46,180 nt of DNA. Origin: Candidatus Rifleibacteriota bacterium (GTDB lineage: Bacteria > Muiribacteriota > Ozemobacteria > Ozemobacterales > Ozemobacteraceae). A model generated the notes under the pieces. The model was not told where the DNA came from and did no database searches. It was given only the letters and a program-made list of their open reading frames with translations. The position numbers and the translations under genes were made by a program. Location: contig JADFXM010000057.1 of the NCBI GenBank assembly GCA_015233565.1, positions 1-46,180 on the forward strand, in the 5' to 3' direction. Shown here piece by piece: positions 1 through 8,049 of the stretch; position 1 is the first letter of the stretch, and the number at the start of each line of letters is the position of its first letter.

Positions 1-453
1 ATGAACTTCTTAAGGTTTTCGATGACATAGTGGTTCCTTCCGGAAATATCTCCGGTTGGGGTTAATTTTAATGCTAATTGGACAGGATCAGAAATTGCAC
101 CGTTGACGGTTACATTGCGTTGAATGGCACTTACTTTTGCACTGGCTTTAACGATGACATTATAATTTCCAGTCTGTACTCCCGAGATTTCAAAATTTCC
201 TTTAGAATCAGAAAAAGCAACGTACATTTGTCCAGGGACGTCGATTTCTGCAAGAGCCTTAGCAGTTTGAGAATTTTTGACTTCGGGTAAACGATTTGAC
301 TTTAAAATTGATGCGCTAGGGTTAATATTTGCCTCTGCATTTACCAGGAACCACTGGGTCTACTGGTGAAACTGGCGCAACCGGAACCACCGGCTCAACT
401 GGTGAAACTGGGTCCACTGGTGAAACCGGATCCACTGGGGATACGGGATCCAC
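1..453 (-). pseudogene. Frameshifted fragment of a surface protein with proline-rich linker and carboxypeptidase-regulatory-like domain
   Basis: On the minus strand one frame is open from 359 to the window edge. It encodes a beta-sandwich-like segment in which a phrase resembling GNFEISGVQTGNYNVIVKA is the hallmark of carboxypeptidase-regulatory-like or Cna-B-type domains. This frame has no start codon after its upstream stop at 360-362. A different minus frame, 453 down to a stop at 322-324, encodes a linker of repeated P-V-D-P-V-S units that would naturally precede the domain. The two frames overlap at 322-359, so a single frameshift or assembly error there explains both. The plus strand of the same repeat reads as a collagen-like Gly-X-Thr run ending at a stop near 457, but it has no start. 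The gene continues beyond the left edge. I see no promoter I trust between 454 and 560. Confidence 0.55.
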
Positions 454-580
454 TGCTTGATTGTCTTGAATTTTGGAAATACAACGCTACAGTTTTCTGA
501 AGGAAAAACTTTGAAAATTGTAGCGATGCATCCCAAAAGAATCGTTTATTGCTCAGTCATATAATTATTGTTGATAATGA

Positions 581-606
581 AAAAGCGGGCCTAACGGCCC
601 GCTTTT
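581..606. terminator. Bidirectional rho-independent terminator
   Basis: A perfect 11-bp stem (AAAAGCGGGCC pairing with GGCCCGCTTTT) surrounds a four-base TAAC loop, with U-tracts on both strands. It lies downstream of the minus-strand gene at 751-1746. The 607-750 stretch between that gene and this hairpin shows nothing else. Confidence 0.85.
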
Positions 607-750
607 CACATTATTGTTGGGTTAAGTCTTTCGCCAGTATTGTTATCTCCGCTTAACAGAACCACCAAGAAAAAAGCTCACCTACCAGCACCTTCGACCT
701 ATTCAACGAAGACAATTTTAAGTTTTTGCTAATCCCATCGTTAGAAGCTC

Positions 751-1746
751 TCACTGCAAATTTAGCTCCTGAAGGCTAAGCTCGGTTTCATCTGAGAGCA
801 GAAGATATAACTTATTTTCCCCAGCTATCAATGCATGACGTGTAATATTCTTTGAGAAAATCAGTTTTGGACAAACAAAGGATTTCTGAATAAAAGCCCC
901 GGAGGTTCCACTGAATTTGTTTATCAAAGGCTGTTTTCCATCATCAACGAAAAAATAAAAGTTTCTTTCATCGGAATCAAGTGGAATCACTTTTTCGCAC
1001 TTCCAGGTGGCCATTGGAATAGATTTCCCGTCTTTGAATGTTCGCCAGGTGGCCAGCCAGGATGCATCCTTCTTTTTCTCCAACACAACAAAACCCTGAC
1101 TGTTACACATTATTTCGGCTTTTCCGATTTCAATCGACCTCCCGTTTTTATCAGGGGCTTCGTTTAATTTGCCATCTGAAATATCTCTGATCAGCAGCTT
1201 TTTGTGTCCTTCATCCAGGAAAGCAAACTCGTTTTCATTGATTTGCCAGACTCGGGTGATGATTGAACCAAGGGTTTCCGTGCAGAAATATACATTCGTA
1301 ATTTCCCCGCTTTCACTAGCCTTTCGAAGAGAACCCGAGGACTGTTCCAAACCGAATATTCCTGCAGAGGTTAGTACAAGGTCTATGAAAAAACAGGCCT
1401 CAAACTTTTTATCTGCCGGATGTTTGAGAAAAACCAGTTTTTCCATTCTCCTCTTTTCGAGGGAATAAGTAACAAATGACGGGATAAACCGGTTTAAGAA
1501 AAGAATCTGATTACCCAAAATTCCAAAACTTTGTGGAAAAAAAGCAATATGCTTTCCATCGAGATTTAAATCAATGGAATCGGTGGCGGATAATGACCAG
1601 GAGCTTAATTTTTCAATTTGGACCTTTCCTGTTTCAATAGGTTTACTAGCCTCATTCGCTCCTTCCATTTTTAAAAGCGAACAGAAGCAAATCAAGAGAA
1701 CAATCGGAAAAATCTTTCCGGATAGCTTTTTTAGGAACGTCTTCAT
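751..1746 (-). CDS. Secreted hypothetical protein, possibly beta-propeller-like
   Basis: The 331-residue product starts with a basic segment and a hydrophobic stretch (residues about 12-26, FPIVLLICFCSLL), consistent with a signal peptide or lipid-free export signal. The mature part is a series of short beta-strand-like segments with aromatic and acidic turns (GKHIAFFPQ, ENEFAFLDEG, ERNFYFFVDDG, ENKLYLLLSDE). This suggests a repeated-blade or beta-rich periplasmic protein, but I recognise no family. The start codon is supported by an AAAGGAAG ribosome site directly upstream and by a promoter at 1824-1852. It is monocistronic, with a terminator at 581-606. The fold is an inference from periodicity only. 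Confidence 0.75.
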   Translation of the reverse strand: MKTFLKKLSGKIFPIVLLICFCSLLKMEGANEASKPIETGKVQIEKLSSWSLSATDSIDLNLDGKHIAFFPQSFGILGNQILFLNRFIPSFVTYSLEKRRMEKLVFLKHPADKKFEACFFIDLVLTSAGIFGLEQSSGSLRKASESGEITNVYFCTETLGSIITRVWQINENEFAFLDEGHKKLLIRDISDGKLNEAPDKNGRSIEIGKAEIMCNSQGFVVLEKKKDASWLATWRTFKDGKSIPMATWKCEKVIPLDSDERNFYFFVDDGKQPLINKFSGTSGAFIQKSFVCPKLIFSKNITRHALIAGENKLYLLLSDETELSLQELNLQ

Positions 1747-1823
1747 AATAGCTTCCTTTCAATGAAAAAAAAACAGTGGACCTCTCAAAATTCATCAGCT
1801 GAAATTTCGCCAAATACTGTAAA

Positions 1824-1852
1824 ATCATACTACCGAAATAAAGCATTCTCAA
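1824..1852 (-). promoter_or_regulatory. Sigma70-type promoter for the gene at 751-1746
   Basis: Reading the minus strand, TTGAGA (1852-1847) and TATGAT (1829-1824) are separated by exactly 17 bp, each matching consensus at five of six positions. The -10 lies about 80 bp before the start codon. Confidence 0.55.
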
Positions 1853-1920
1853 CCTAAGTTCAAAGGAGTCTTACTAAAGTTACCATATTTTCGGAACAAG
1901 AGTGAATTTTGAAACAGATT

Positions 1921-2505
1921 CTATTCTATTGTTCTGACGGTAACCTCTTCCGGAAGGGTATGAGTTTGCGCTTCGGTGTTGCAAAATATGTCTATGTGCT
2001 TCCCTTTAATGTCTTTTCCAATGTCACAGGCATAAAATCTTACTCCCGGAAACTCATCAATGGTAAAAAAAGTCCCTGTTTTAATGACCCGTGGATCTGT
2101 TGCACAACTAACATAATCATCTGGGTCGGCTGAGTTGTACTCTTGAAGAGAGCGAAGTGGATTTCCGCTGCGATCATTAGCCCCTCCTTCTAGTCTTGCT
2201 TGAGCTCTAGATCTATATTTACCCGAAGAGGGGCAAAAATAGCCAGTCGCTTTGACCTTTATTACCTTCCCATTCCCAGGAGCAACTGGAAGCAAATTTA
2301 CACCATTCACGCCAAAAGCAACAGTAACAACAGACGAAGTGGTGTTCGAAGTTGAATCGGTCGCAGGTTTAATCTTATTTGAATCCTTGAAAGGAGTTTC
2401 CCCGGCGCTCAAGACTGACATCGATAAAATGAGAAAAACAAAACCCAAAATGTTCAGCCAGGTTTTCCCACAGGAATCAAAAAGTGATTTCGGGATGCTT
2501 TTCAT
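1921..2505 (-). CDS. Secreted 3D-domain (double-psi beta-barrel) protein
   Basis: The 194-residue product has an N-terminal hydrophobic export segment (about residues 16-33, ILGFVFLILSMSVLSAG), a Thr/Ser-rich spacer, and a C-terminal 3D domain. The domain is recognised by KATGYFCP at its start, then DPRVIKTGTFFTI and the signature ACDIGKDIKGKHIDIFC, which matches the family pattern A-D-x-G-x-x-I-K-G-x-x-I-D-x-Y/F. Such domains form RlpA/MltA-like barrels that act on or near peptidoglycan in the periplasm. I chose ATG at 2505 over the in-frame GTG at 2517, because the AAGGTGG ribosome site (2520-2514) sits at good spacing for the ATG and overlaps the GTG. The domain carries four cysteines, unusual for the family. 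Confidence 0.8.
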   Translation of the reverse strand: MKSIPKSLFDSCGKTWLNILGFVFLILSMSVLSAGETPFKDSNKIKPATDSTSNTTSSVVTVAFGVNGVNLLPVAPGNGKVIKVKATGYFCPSSGKYRSRAQARLEGGANDRSGNPLRSLQEYNSADPDDYVSCATDPRVIKTGTFFTIDEFPGVRFYACDIGKDIKGKHIDIFCNTEAQTHTLPEEVTVRTIE

Positions 2506-2872
2506 AATCTTCACCACCTTGTGAAATAGAATTAGAACAAATATACTTCCATCAATTTGAAAAAAAATATAAAATAAACAACAGTATATTTATAGTATAC
2601 TGGATTTCCCAAAACAAGTTTTGAACAAGTTCCAAAATTTCCAAAAATTTCAACAACTGAAAAATCACCAGAAAGTTTTTTTTGACTTCATTCCCCTCTA
2701 ATTTGCCTTCGCTCCGCTCAAATTTGACTTCACTCAGCTCAAATCGGTTTAAAATAGCCGTTTACCGTTCTCATTAGCACATTTAGAAATATTTCTTTTC
2801 CTTTTTTCAATTTGAGATAATTGTTCCGATGCGTATTTACCACCTTGTTCAGTTGCAATTTTGGATTTTTTC
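2506..2872. other. Intergenic region upstream of the Hyf-like operon
   Basis: No convincing gene. It contains a small dyad CAGTATA...TATACTG around 2582-2603 in the likely promoter area of the minus-strand 3D-domain gene. It also has two imperfect copies of a CTCCGCTCAAAT-like string near 2707-2743. A minus-strand open frame at 2749-2931 is discussed under rejected items. Confidence 0.5.
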
Positions 2873-2901
2873 TTGACATTAAACCCAGCTGGAAGTAGGA
2901 T
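2873..2901 (+). promoter_or_regulatory. Sigma70-type promoter of the Hyf/Ehr-like operon
   Basis: A perfect TTGACA (2873-2878) is followed after exactly 17 bp by TAGGAT (2896-2901). Transcription would begin about 55 bp before the first gene at 2963, which is preceded by a GGGGGCACC ribosome site. Confidence 0.6.
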
Positions 2902-2962
2902 AACAACCTCCGATGAAACATAGGTTCCCAATTGAACATTTTAACATTTTGGGGGCACCTAA

Positions 2963-4960
2963 ATGATGGTCCCGATGCTTGTTTCGTTGTGTTTAATTTT
3001 TATTAATGCTTTTTTGGGATTTCTTCCCATCGCCAATCCCAAGGCTCGTTCCATTTTTGCAGCTTTTTTGGGTGTCATAGCTGCTTTAATCGGACTTGTC
3101 CCATGCATTTGTCTCCTTTCTGGACATTCCAGCACCTTAAGATTTGCGATTCCTTGGCAAATGCCTTTCGGCAACTTCTCACTATGCCTGGATGCTTTAT
3201 CAGCATTTTTTTTGATTCCAATTTTTGTACTTGGGGCTCTTGCAGCCATTTATGGGATAAAGTATCTTTTACATTCCACCGAAATTGAGCGCCTTGGAAG
3301 CGCCTGGTTCTGGTATTACCTCTTGTGGGCAAGCATGGTCCTTGTTGTTTTGGCTTCAAATGGATTACTTTTCCTAATGGCATGGGAGCTAACAGTCCTT
3401 TCCTCATTTTTTCTCGTTGTTTTCAATTACGACATTGGGAGTAATCGGCGAGCAGGGTGGATTTACCTTACTGCCTCTCACATCGGAACTGCTTTCCTTT
3501 TTGCCCTGTTCCTGGTTTTGGCAAAAATAACCGGATCACTTGAATTTGAATCGTTTTCCAGAATTGAAAACATTGGAATGGGACTAAAGAGTTTGATCTT
3601 TTTACTTGCTGTTATAGGTTTTGGAACAAAAGCCGGCTTTATTCCCCTCCACGTTTGGCTTCCTGAAGCTCATCCAGCAGCTCCTAGTCATGTTTCCGCT
3701 CTTATGTCCGGGGTTATGATCAAAACAGGAATCTATGGCCTGGTCAGGACTCTATTTTTTCTCGGCCATCCTGCAGCCTGGTGGGGTTGGGTTCTTTTGA
3801 TAATTGGTTTAGTATCAGGAATTCTGGGCGTTCTGTTCGCTATCTCGCAACACGACCTTAAAAGATTACTGGCTTACCATAGTGTTGAAAATATCGGAAT
3901 CATAGCTCTTGGCCTCGGCCTTGGACTTCTCGGCTTAAGCCACGACAATTATTCCGTAGCAGCATTCGGCTTCTCAGGAGGATTACTACACGTCCTTAAC
4001 CATGCGGTCTTCAAAGGATTGTTATTTCTTGGTGCGGGAGCGGTTCTTCAAGAAACTGGTACTCGTGATATTGATCACTTGGGTGGACTTTTAAAACAGA
4101 TGCCCTGGACCGGAGCCTCCTTTCTCGTTGGGTGCCTTTCCATCTCAGGACTTCCACCGTTCAATGGCTTTGTCAGCGAGTTCTTGATTTATTTTGGAGC
4201 TTTTCTATCGGTTCTCAATTCAGCAGGCTCCCTTGCAGCTCCTGGTTTGCTGACTATCGTGGGACTCTCCCTTATTGGAGGGCTGGCTTCAGCCTGTTTC
4301 GCGAAAGCTTTCAGCATAATTTTTCTTGGAAATCCACGCTCAAACCTCACAACAAACGCCAAAGAAGTCCCCTTTTCCATGAAATTTCCAATGGTGGTTC
4401 TGGCAACATTGTGTCTTTTAATAGCACTTTTCGCACCATTATTTCTGACCCCGTTAGGTGAAATTCTTAAAATTAATCCGGATTTCCCAAAAGAGATAGA
4501 GCTTGCGAAGATACTTGGTGAGGTTTTCCCTCCCCTTGTAGCTATCTGCAGTTTTGGAATTATTCTTATCATGTTGTTGAGCCTTGCGTTGGACTTTCGA
4601 AAATATCTCCTTCAAAATCGCAAAATTGAACAAACCGTTACCTGGGATTGCGGTTACGCCCAACCTTTACCTTCAATGCAATATACAGGTTCCTCCTTTG
4701 CACAACCTCTGACTGATCTTTTCTTCCCTTTCTTAAAAACTGAAACTCATTTGAAAGGGGTTGACGGATATTTCCCAAAAGAAGCCACTTTTTCTACACA
4801 CACATCAGATATTTTTCAGGATAGTTGGTTCAAACCTGCCTTTCGCAGAATTTCTTTGCTTCTTCACAGATTCACCTGGATTCAGAATGGTGTAGTCCAA
4901 GTCTATGTATTGTACATAACTATTACACTAACAGTACTTTTGATAAGTTGCTTAATGTAA
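2963..4960 (+). CDS. hyfB: Hydrogenase-4 component B-like proton-pumping antiporter subunit
   Basis: This 665-residue polytopic membrane protein belongs to the ND5/NuoL/MrpA-related antiporter family and matches HyfB/HycC in length. The conserved membrane-embedded acid lies in MAWELTVLSSFF (Glu142) and the family lysine in FGTKAGFIPLHVWLPEAH (Lys223). A second discontinuous-helix motif, HDLKRLLAYHSVENIG, is also present. The C-terminal part (WDCGY, then MQYTGSSFAQPL) is characteristic of HyfB/HycC rather than NuoL. It would translocate protons or sodium ions in the inner membrane, driven by the peripheral electron-transfer arm. It is the first gene of a six-gene operon; the next gene begins two bases after its stop. 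Two ATG codons are in tandem at the start; the first was taken. Confidence 0.92.
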   Translation: MMVPMLVSLCLIFINAFLGFLPIANPKARSIFAAFLGVIAALIGLVPCICLLSGHSSTLRFAIPWQMPFGNFSLCLDALSAFFLIPIFVLGALAAIYGIKYLLHSTEIERLGSAWFWYYLLWASMVLVVLASNGLLFLMAWELTVLSSFFLVVFNYDIGSNRRAGWIYLTASHIGTAFLFALFLVLAKITGSLEFESFSRIENIGMGLKSLIFLLAVIGFGTKAGFIPLHVWLPEAHPAAPSHVSALMSGVMIKTGIYGLVRTLFFLGHPAAWWGWVLLIIGLVSGILGVLFAISQHDLKRLLAYHSVENIGIIALGLGLGLLGLSHDNYSVAAFGFSGGLLHVLNHAVFKGLLFLGAGAVLQETGTRDIDHLGGLLKQMPWTGASFLVGCLSISGLPPFNGFVSEFLIYFGAFLSVLNSAGSLAAPGLLTIVGLSLIGGLASACFAKAFSIIFLGNPRSNLTTNAKEVPFSMKFPMVVLATLCLLIALFAPLFLTPLGEILKINPDFPKEIELAKILGEVFPPLVAICSFGIILIMLLSLALDFRKYLLQNRKIEQTVTWDCGYAQPLPSMQYTGSSFAQPLTDLFFPFLKTETHLKGVDGYFPKEATFSTHTSDIFQDSWFKPAFRRISLLLHRFTWIQNGVVQVYVLYITITLTVLLISCLM

Positions 4961-4961
4961 T

Positions 4962-5861
4962 ATGCTTACTTTTTTCCACCCGATGCTTGCTCTATTGCTG
5001 GCCCCACTTCTACAGGGGGTAATAACAAATACCAAAGCTTTTTTTGCTGGAAGGCAGGGACCCACGCTTTGGCAGCCATATTATGACCTTTTTAAACTTC
5101 TTCGAAAAAGTTCGGTATACAGTGATACCACTACCTGGGTCTTTCGTTTGGGACCGATTGCTGGGCTTGCAATTGAAGTGTTATGTCTCGTTTTTCTTCC
5201 GCTTGGGAATCTTAGAGCCGCCTTCTCCTTCCACGGAGACCTGATTTTCATTATCTATTTACTCGCACTCCACCGCTTTTTTACTGTAATCGCCGCAATG
5301 GACACTGGAAGCGCTTTTGAGGGAATGGGCGCCAGCAGAGAAATGGCATTCTCAGCTCTGGCAGAACCAGCTCTACTTTTTGGCCTCGCAGCGGTTGCAC
5401 GAAAAACAGGGAGCCTGTCTTTAGACAACCTGATCCACTCCATTACTCCAGGGCTTTGGGAAGCCAATGCCGCAGCTTTTACGCTTGTAATAGCCGGATT
5501 ATTTCTGGTTTTTCTTGCTGAAAATTCGCGTATCCCGGTGGACGACCCCACCACACATCTCGAATTGACTATGATCCATGAAGTAATGGTACTCGATCAC
5601 AGCGGGGTCGACTTTGCTTTAATCGAATATGCAAGTTCACTCAAACTTTGGGTTCTCGGAACAATCCTGGTGGGAATTGCTCTTCCATTCCGGACCGATT
5701 ATTTGATTGGAGATGTTCCAATAATGTTCCTTGGGTTACTTGCACTTGCCCTGGTCGTTGGAATCATCGAATCGACAATGGCACGCTTGCGTCTTCTACA
5801 CATTCCCCAGCTAATGGTTGGTGCCTGCGTTTTTTCTGTCGTAGGTTTCCTTATTCAATAA
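4962..5861 (+). CDS. hyfC: Hydrogenase-4 component C-like (NuoH/ND1-type) membrane subunit
   Basis: The 299-residue protein is a NuoH-family subunit, usual length for HyfC/HycD. Recognisable parts are the first helix and loop (LLQGVITNTKAFFAGRQGP, then YYDLFKLLRK) and the acidic loop SAFEGMGASREMAFSALAEPA. A further motif, ENSRIPVDDPTTHLELTMIHE, corresponds to the loop that contacts the large and small peripheral subunits near the quinone-like cavity. It anchors the electron-transfer arm to the membrane and transmits the conformational signal to the pumping subunits. It lies between HyfB-like and HyfE-like genes with a 26-base gap downstream. Confidence 0.93.
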   Translation: MLTFFHPMLALLLAPLLQGVITNTKAFFAGRQGPTLWQPYYDLFKLLRKSSVYSDTTTWVFRLGPIAGLAIEVLCLVFLPLGNLRAAFSFHGDLIFIIYLLALHRFFTVIAAMDTGSAFEGMGASREMAFSALAEPALLFGLAAVARKTGSLSLDNLIHSITPGLWEANAAAFTLVIAGLFLVFLAENSRIPVDDPTTHLELTMIHEVMVLDHSGVDFALIEYASSLKLWVLGTILVGIALPFRTDYLIGDVPIMFLGLLALALVVGIIESTMARLRLLHIPQLMVGACVFSVVGFLIQ

Positions 5862-5887
5862 GTAAACACTTTACGAAGGTGAATTAA

Positions 5888-6523
5888 ATGGCTGATCTAT
5901 TGATCATTCTGGTGGTTTTGACAAATCTGCGGGTTTTGGCAACCGGCCGTATGACTTCCCTGATTTCATGGGTTGCAGTCCAGGGAATATTATTAGGACT
6001 GTTTGCCTTACTATCACGCTGGTCACACCTGACACTTGATGTTTTTATAGTCGGATTCGTTGCACTGATTTTAAAAGGTTACGTTTTTCCAAGATTTTTG
6101 CTTCAAACCACAAAAACCGTACATGTCGGCCGTGAAATAGAGCCATACATTGGGTACATAGCTTCAATTCTTATCGGTGTGCTTGCACTCATCGTTTCCC
6201 TTTGGTTAGGAACCCGCCTGCAAATTCCTGGCCGGGATATGTCTCGACTCCTTATCCCTGCTACACTATTTTCTATTTTCACCGGACAATTTATAATCAT
6301 CAGTCGGAAAATGGCAATAGCACAAGTCTCAGGATTCCTGGTCATGGAAAACGGAGCGTTTATGCTTGGCGTCGGAACTTTGTATTACGCCCCCTTTTTA
6401 GTGGAAATCGGAGTTCTTTTAGATATGTTTGCTGCCGTCCTGATCTGGACTGTACTTATCCGTTTCATGAATCGAGCTTTCCATAACATCGATACTCATG
6501 AATTGCAACGGCTGAAAGGATAG
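5888..6523 (+). CDS. hyfE: Hydrogenase-4 component E-like membrane subunit
   Basis: The 211-residue, very hydrophobic protein has about six to seven predicted membrane helices and the length of HyfE. HyfE resembles NuoK plus an N-terminal extension. The order B-C-E-F matches the hyf operon of enterobacteria with HyfD missing. The TAAACACTTTACGAAGGTGAATTAA leader provides a GAAGGTG ribosome site before the ATG. It is followed after five bases by the HyfF-like gene. The role in ion translocation is inferred from the family and operon position; no catalytic motif is visible. Confidence 0.88.
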   Translation: MADLLIILVVLTNLRVLATGRMTSLISWVAVQGILLGLFALLSRWSHLTLDVFIVGFVALILKGYVFPRFLLQTTKTVHVGREIEPYIGYIASILIGVLALIVSLWLGTRLQIPGRDMSRLLIPATLFSIFTGQFIIISRKMAIAQVSGFLVMENGAFMLGVGTLYYAPFLVEIGVLLDMFAAVLIWTVLIRFMNRAFHNIDTHELQRLKG

Positions 6524-6528
6524 GCGCA

Positions 6529-8049
6529 ATGAACCACTGGATTTTATTATCTTCATTGGTCTTTGTACCCGTTCTCGCAGGAATCATTTCCCAAGTCTTT
6601 GATTCAAAAGTGAAATCTCTGGTTGTGTCAATCACCGGGGTATTTATCGCAGCTATTTGTGGAAGCGTAGCCATCTGGCTGACATTTACCCAGGGACCAA
6701 TCTTCGGCCTCTCCAACTGGCTTTTTCTGGATGAACTTTCCGCCTATAACCTTTCAATTATGTTGATCATATTCACTTTAAGCTCCATATATTCCTTCAG
6801 ATACTTTGGTGAAGAGCTCAAAGAGAACGCTTTAAGCCTAGTTCAAATTCAAACCTTTGCAGGATTATGGGCACCGGCACTTGGTGCAATGACCCTTGTT
6901 TTGATCTCCAACAATTTAGGAATTATGTGGGTTGGAATGGAAGCCACGACCTTGCTGACTTCATTTCTAATTTGTGTCCATTTGACACGAGGATCCCTCG
7001 AAGCAATGTGGAAATATATGCTCATCTGCTCGGTTGGAATAGCATTTGCATTCCTTGGAACATTGATGATCCGATTGGCTGCAAAGGATCTCCCACTCGA
7101 CCCTAACCAGGCATTACTCTGGACAAACCTCATGGCACATACAGCAGCTCTTACACCAACGCTAGTCAAAGGTGCCTTCATTTTCATCATGGTCGGATAC
7201 GGAACCAAAGCCGGTTTAGCGCCAATGCATAGCTGGCTGCCGGATGCGCACAGCAAAGCTCCTGCACCTGTTTCTGCTGTGTTTTCAGGTTTTATGCTTA
7301 ATACTGCCCTTTACTGTGTAATCCGCTATATTCCTATTGTCGAGGCTACAATGGGCCATACCGGATGGACCCTAAAACTAATGACCGGTTTCGGGCTACT
7401 TAGCATCTTGATCGCATCTCCATTTATACTTTATCAACATGATCTTAAACGGTTACTGGCCTATTGCAGTGTTGAGCAACTTGGGATTATCACCCTTGGA
7501 TTTGGCCTTGGAGGATATGGCACAATCGCTGCTCTTTTCCAGACCTTCAATCATTCTTTGTGCAAAACTCTTGCTTTTTTTGCGGCTGGTCGACTGGGAC
7601 AAATCTTTGGATCGCATGAGATGAAACGTATGGCAGGTTGTTTAAAGGTCTCTCCCATCTGGGGAACTGCAATCTTCGCAACCATTCTCGCATTGATTGG
7701 AGTAGCACCATTTTGCCTTTTCATGAGTGAATTCCAGATCCTGAAAGCCGCTGTTGACAGTGGACAATACCTGGTTGCGATTCTTTTCTTAATTGGAACT
7801 GGTACAATTTTTATTGGAGCTCTTGGGCACTTGCTCCCCCTTGTCTGGGGAAAACCCGAAGAACCAATTGAATCGATTTCAACAAATTGGATTGATGTGC
7901 TTCTGGTTGTTGCCCCTCTTTTTGTTCTTCTTCTTCTCGGAATTTGGATTCCCGGATTTTTACAAACCGCCTTAACCAAAGCTGCTGCAATTGTTCAAAA
8001 TACCAATCCAATCGGAATTACCACCAGTATTACAGGAGGCAAGCTGTGA
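6529..8049 (+). CDS. hyfF: Hydrogenase-4 component F-like antiporter subunit
   Basis: The 506-residue protein is a second antiporter-type subunit (NuoM/NuoN-like), near the usual HyfF length. The key membrane glutamate is in WVGMEATTLLTSF (Glu138) and the lysine in GYGTKAGLAPMHSWLPDAHS (Lys227). The HDLKRLLAYCSVEQLGII motif marks the second half-channel. Together with the HyfB-like subunit it gives the complex two antiporter-type pumping modules. Its stop codon overlaps the GTG start of the large-subunit gene by four bases (GTGA), implying translational coupling. Confidence 0.92.
   Translation: MNHWILLSSLVFVPVLAGIISQVFDSKVKSLVVSITGVFIAAICGSVAIWLTFTQGPIFGLSNWLFLDELSAYNLSIMLIIFTLSSIYSFRYFGEELKENALSLVQIQTFAGLWAPALGAMTLVLISNNLGIMWVGMEATTLLTSFLICVHLTRGSLEAMWKYMLICSVGIAFAFLGTLMIRLAAKDLPLDPNQALLWTNLMAHTAALTPTLVKGAFIFIMVGYGTKAGLAPMHSWLPDAHSKAPAPVSAVFSGFMLNTALYCVIRYIPIVEATMGHTGWTLKLMTGFGLLSILIASPFILYQHDLKRLLAYCSVEQLGIITLGFGLGGYGTIAALFQTFNHSLCKTLAFFAAGRLGQIFGSHEMKRMAGCLKVSPIWGTAIFATILALIGVAPFCLFMSEFQILKAAVDSGQYLVAILFLIGTGTIFIGALGHLLPLVWGKPEEPIESISTNWIDVLLVVAPLFVLLLLGIWIPGFLQTALTKAAAIVQNTNPIGITTSITGGKL

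Noticed and set aside
361..457. Plus-strand collagen-like Gly-X-Thr repeat.
   Set aside because: No start codon upstream before a stop at 323-325; the minus-strand proline-rich reading joins a domain and is more plausible.
2749..2931. Minus-strand open frame of 60 codons with protein-like composition upstream of the Hyf-like operon.
   Set aside because: TTG start without a ribosome site, and it lies across the -35/-10 of the operon promoter; no family resemblance.
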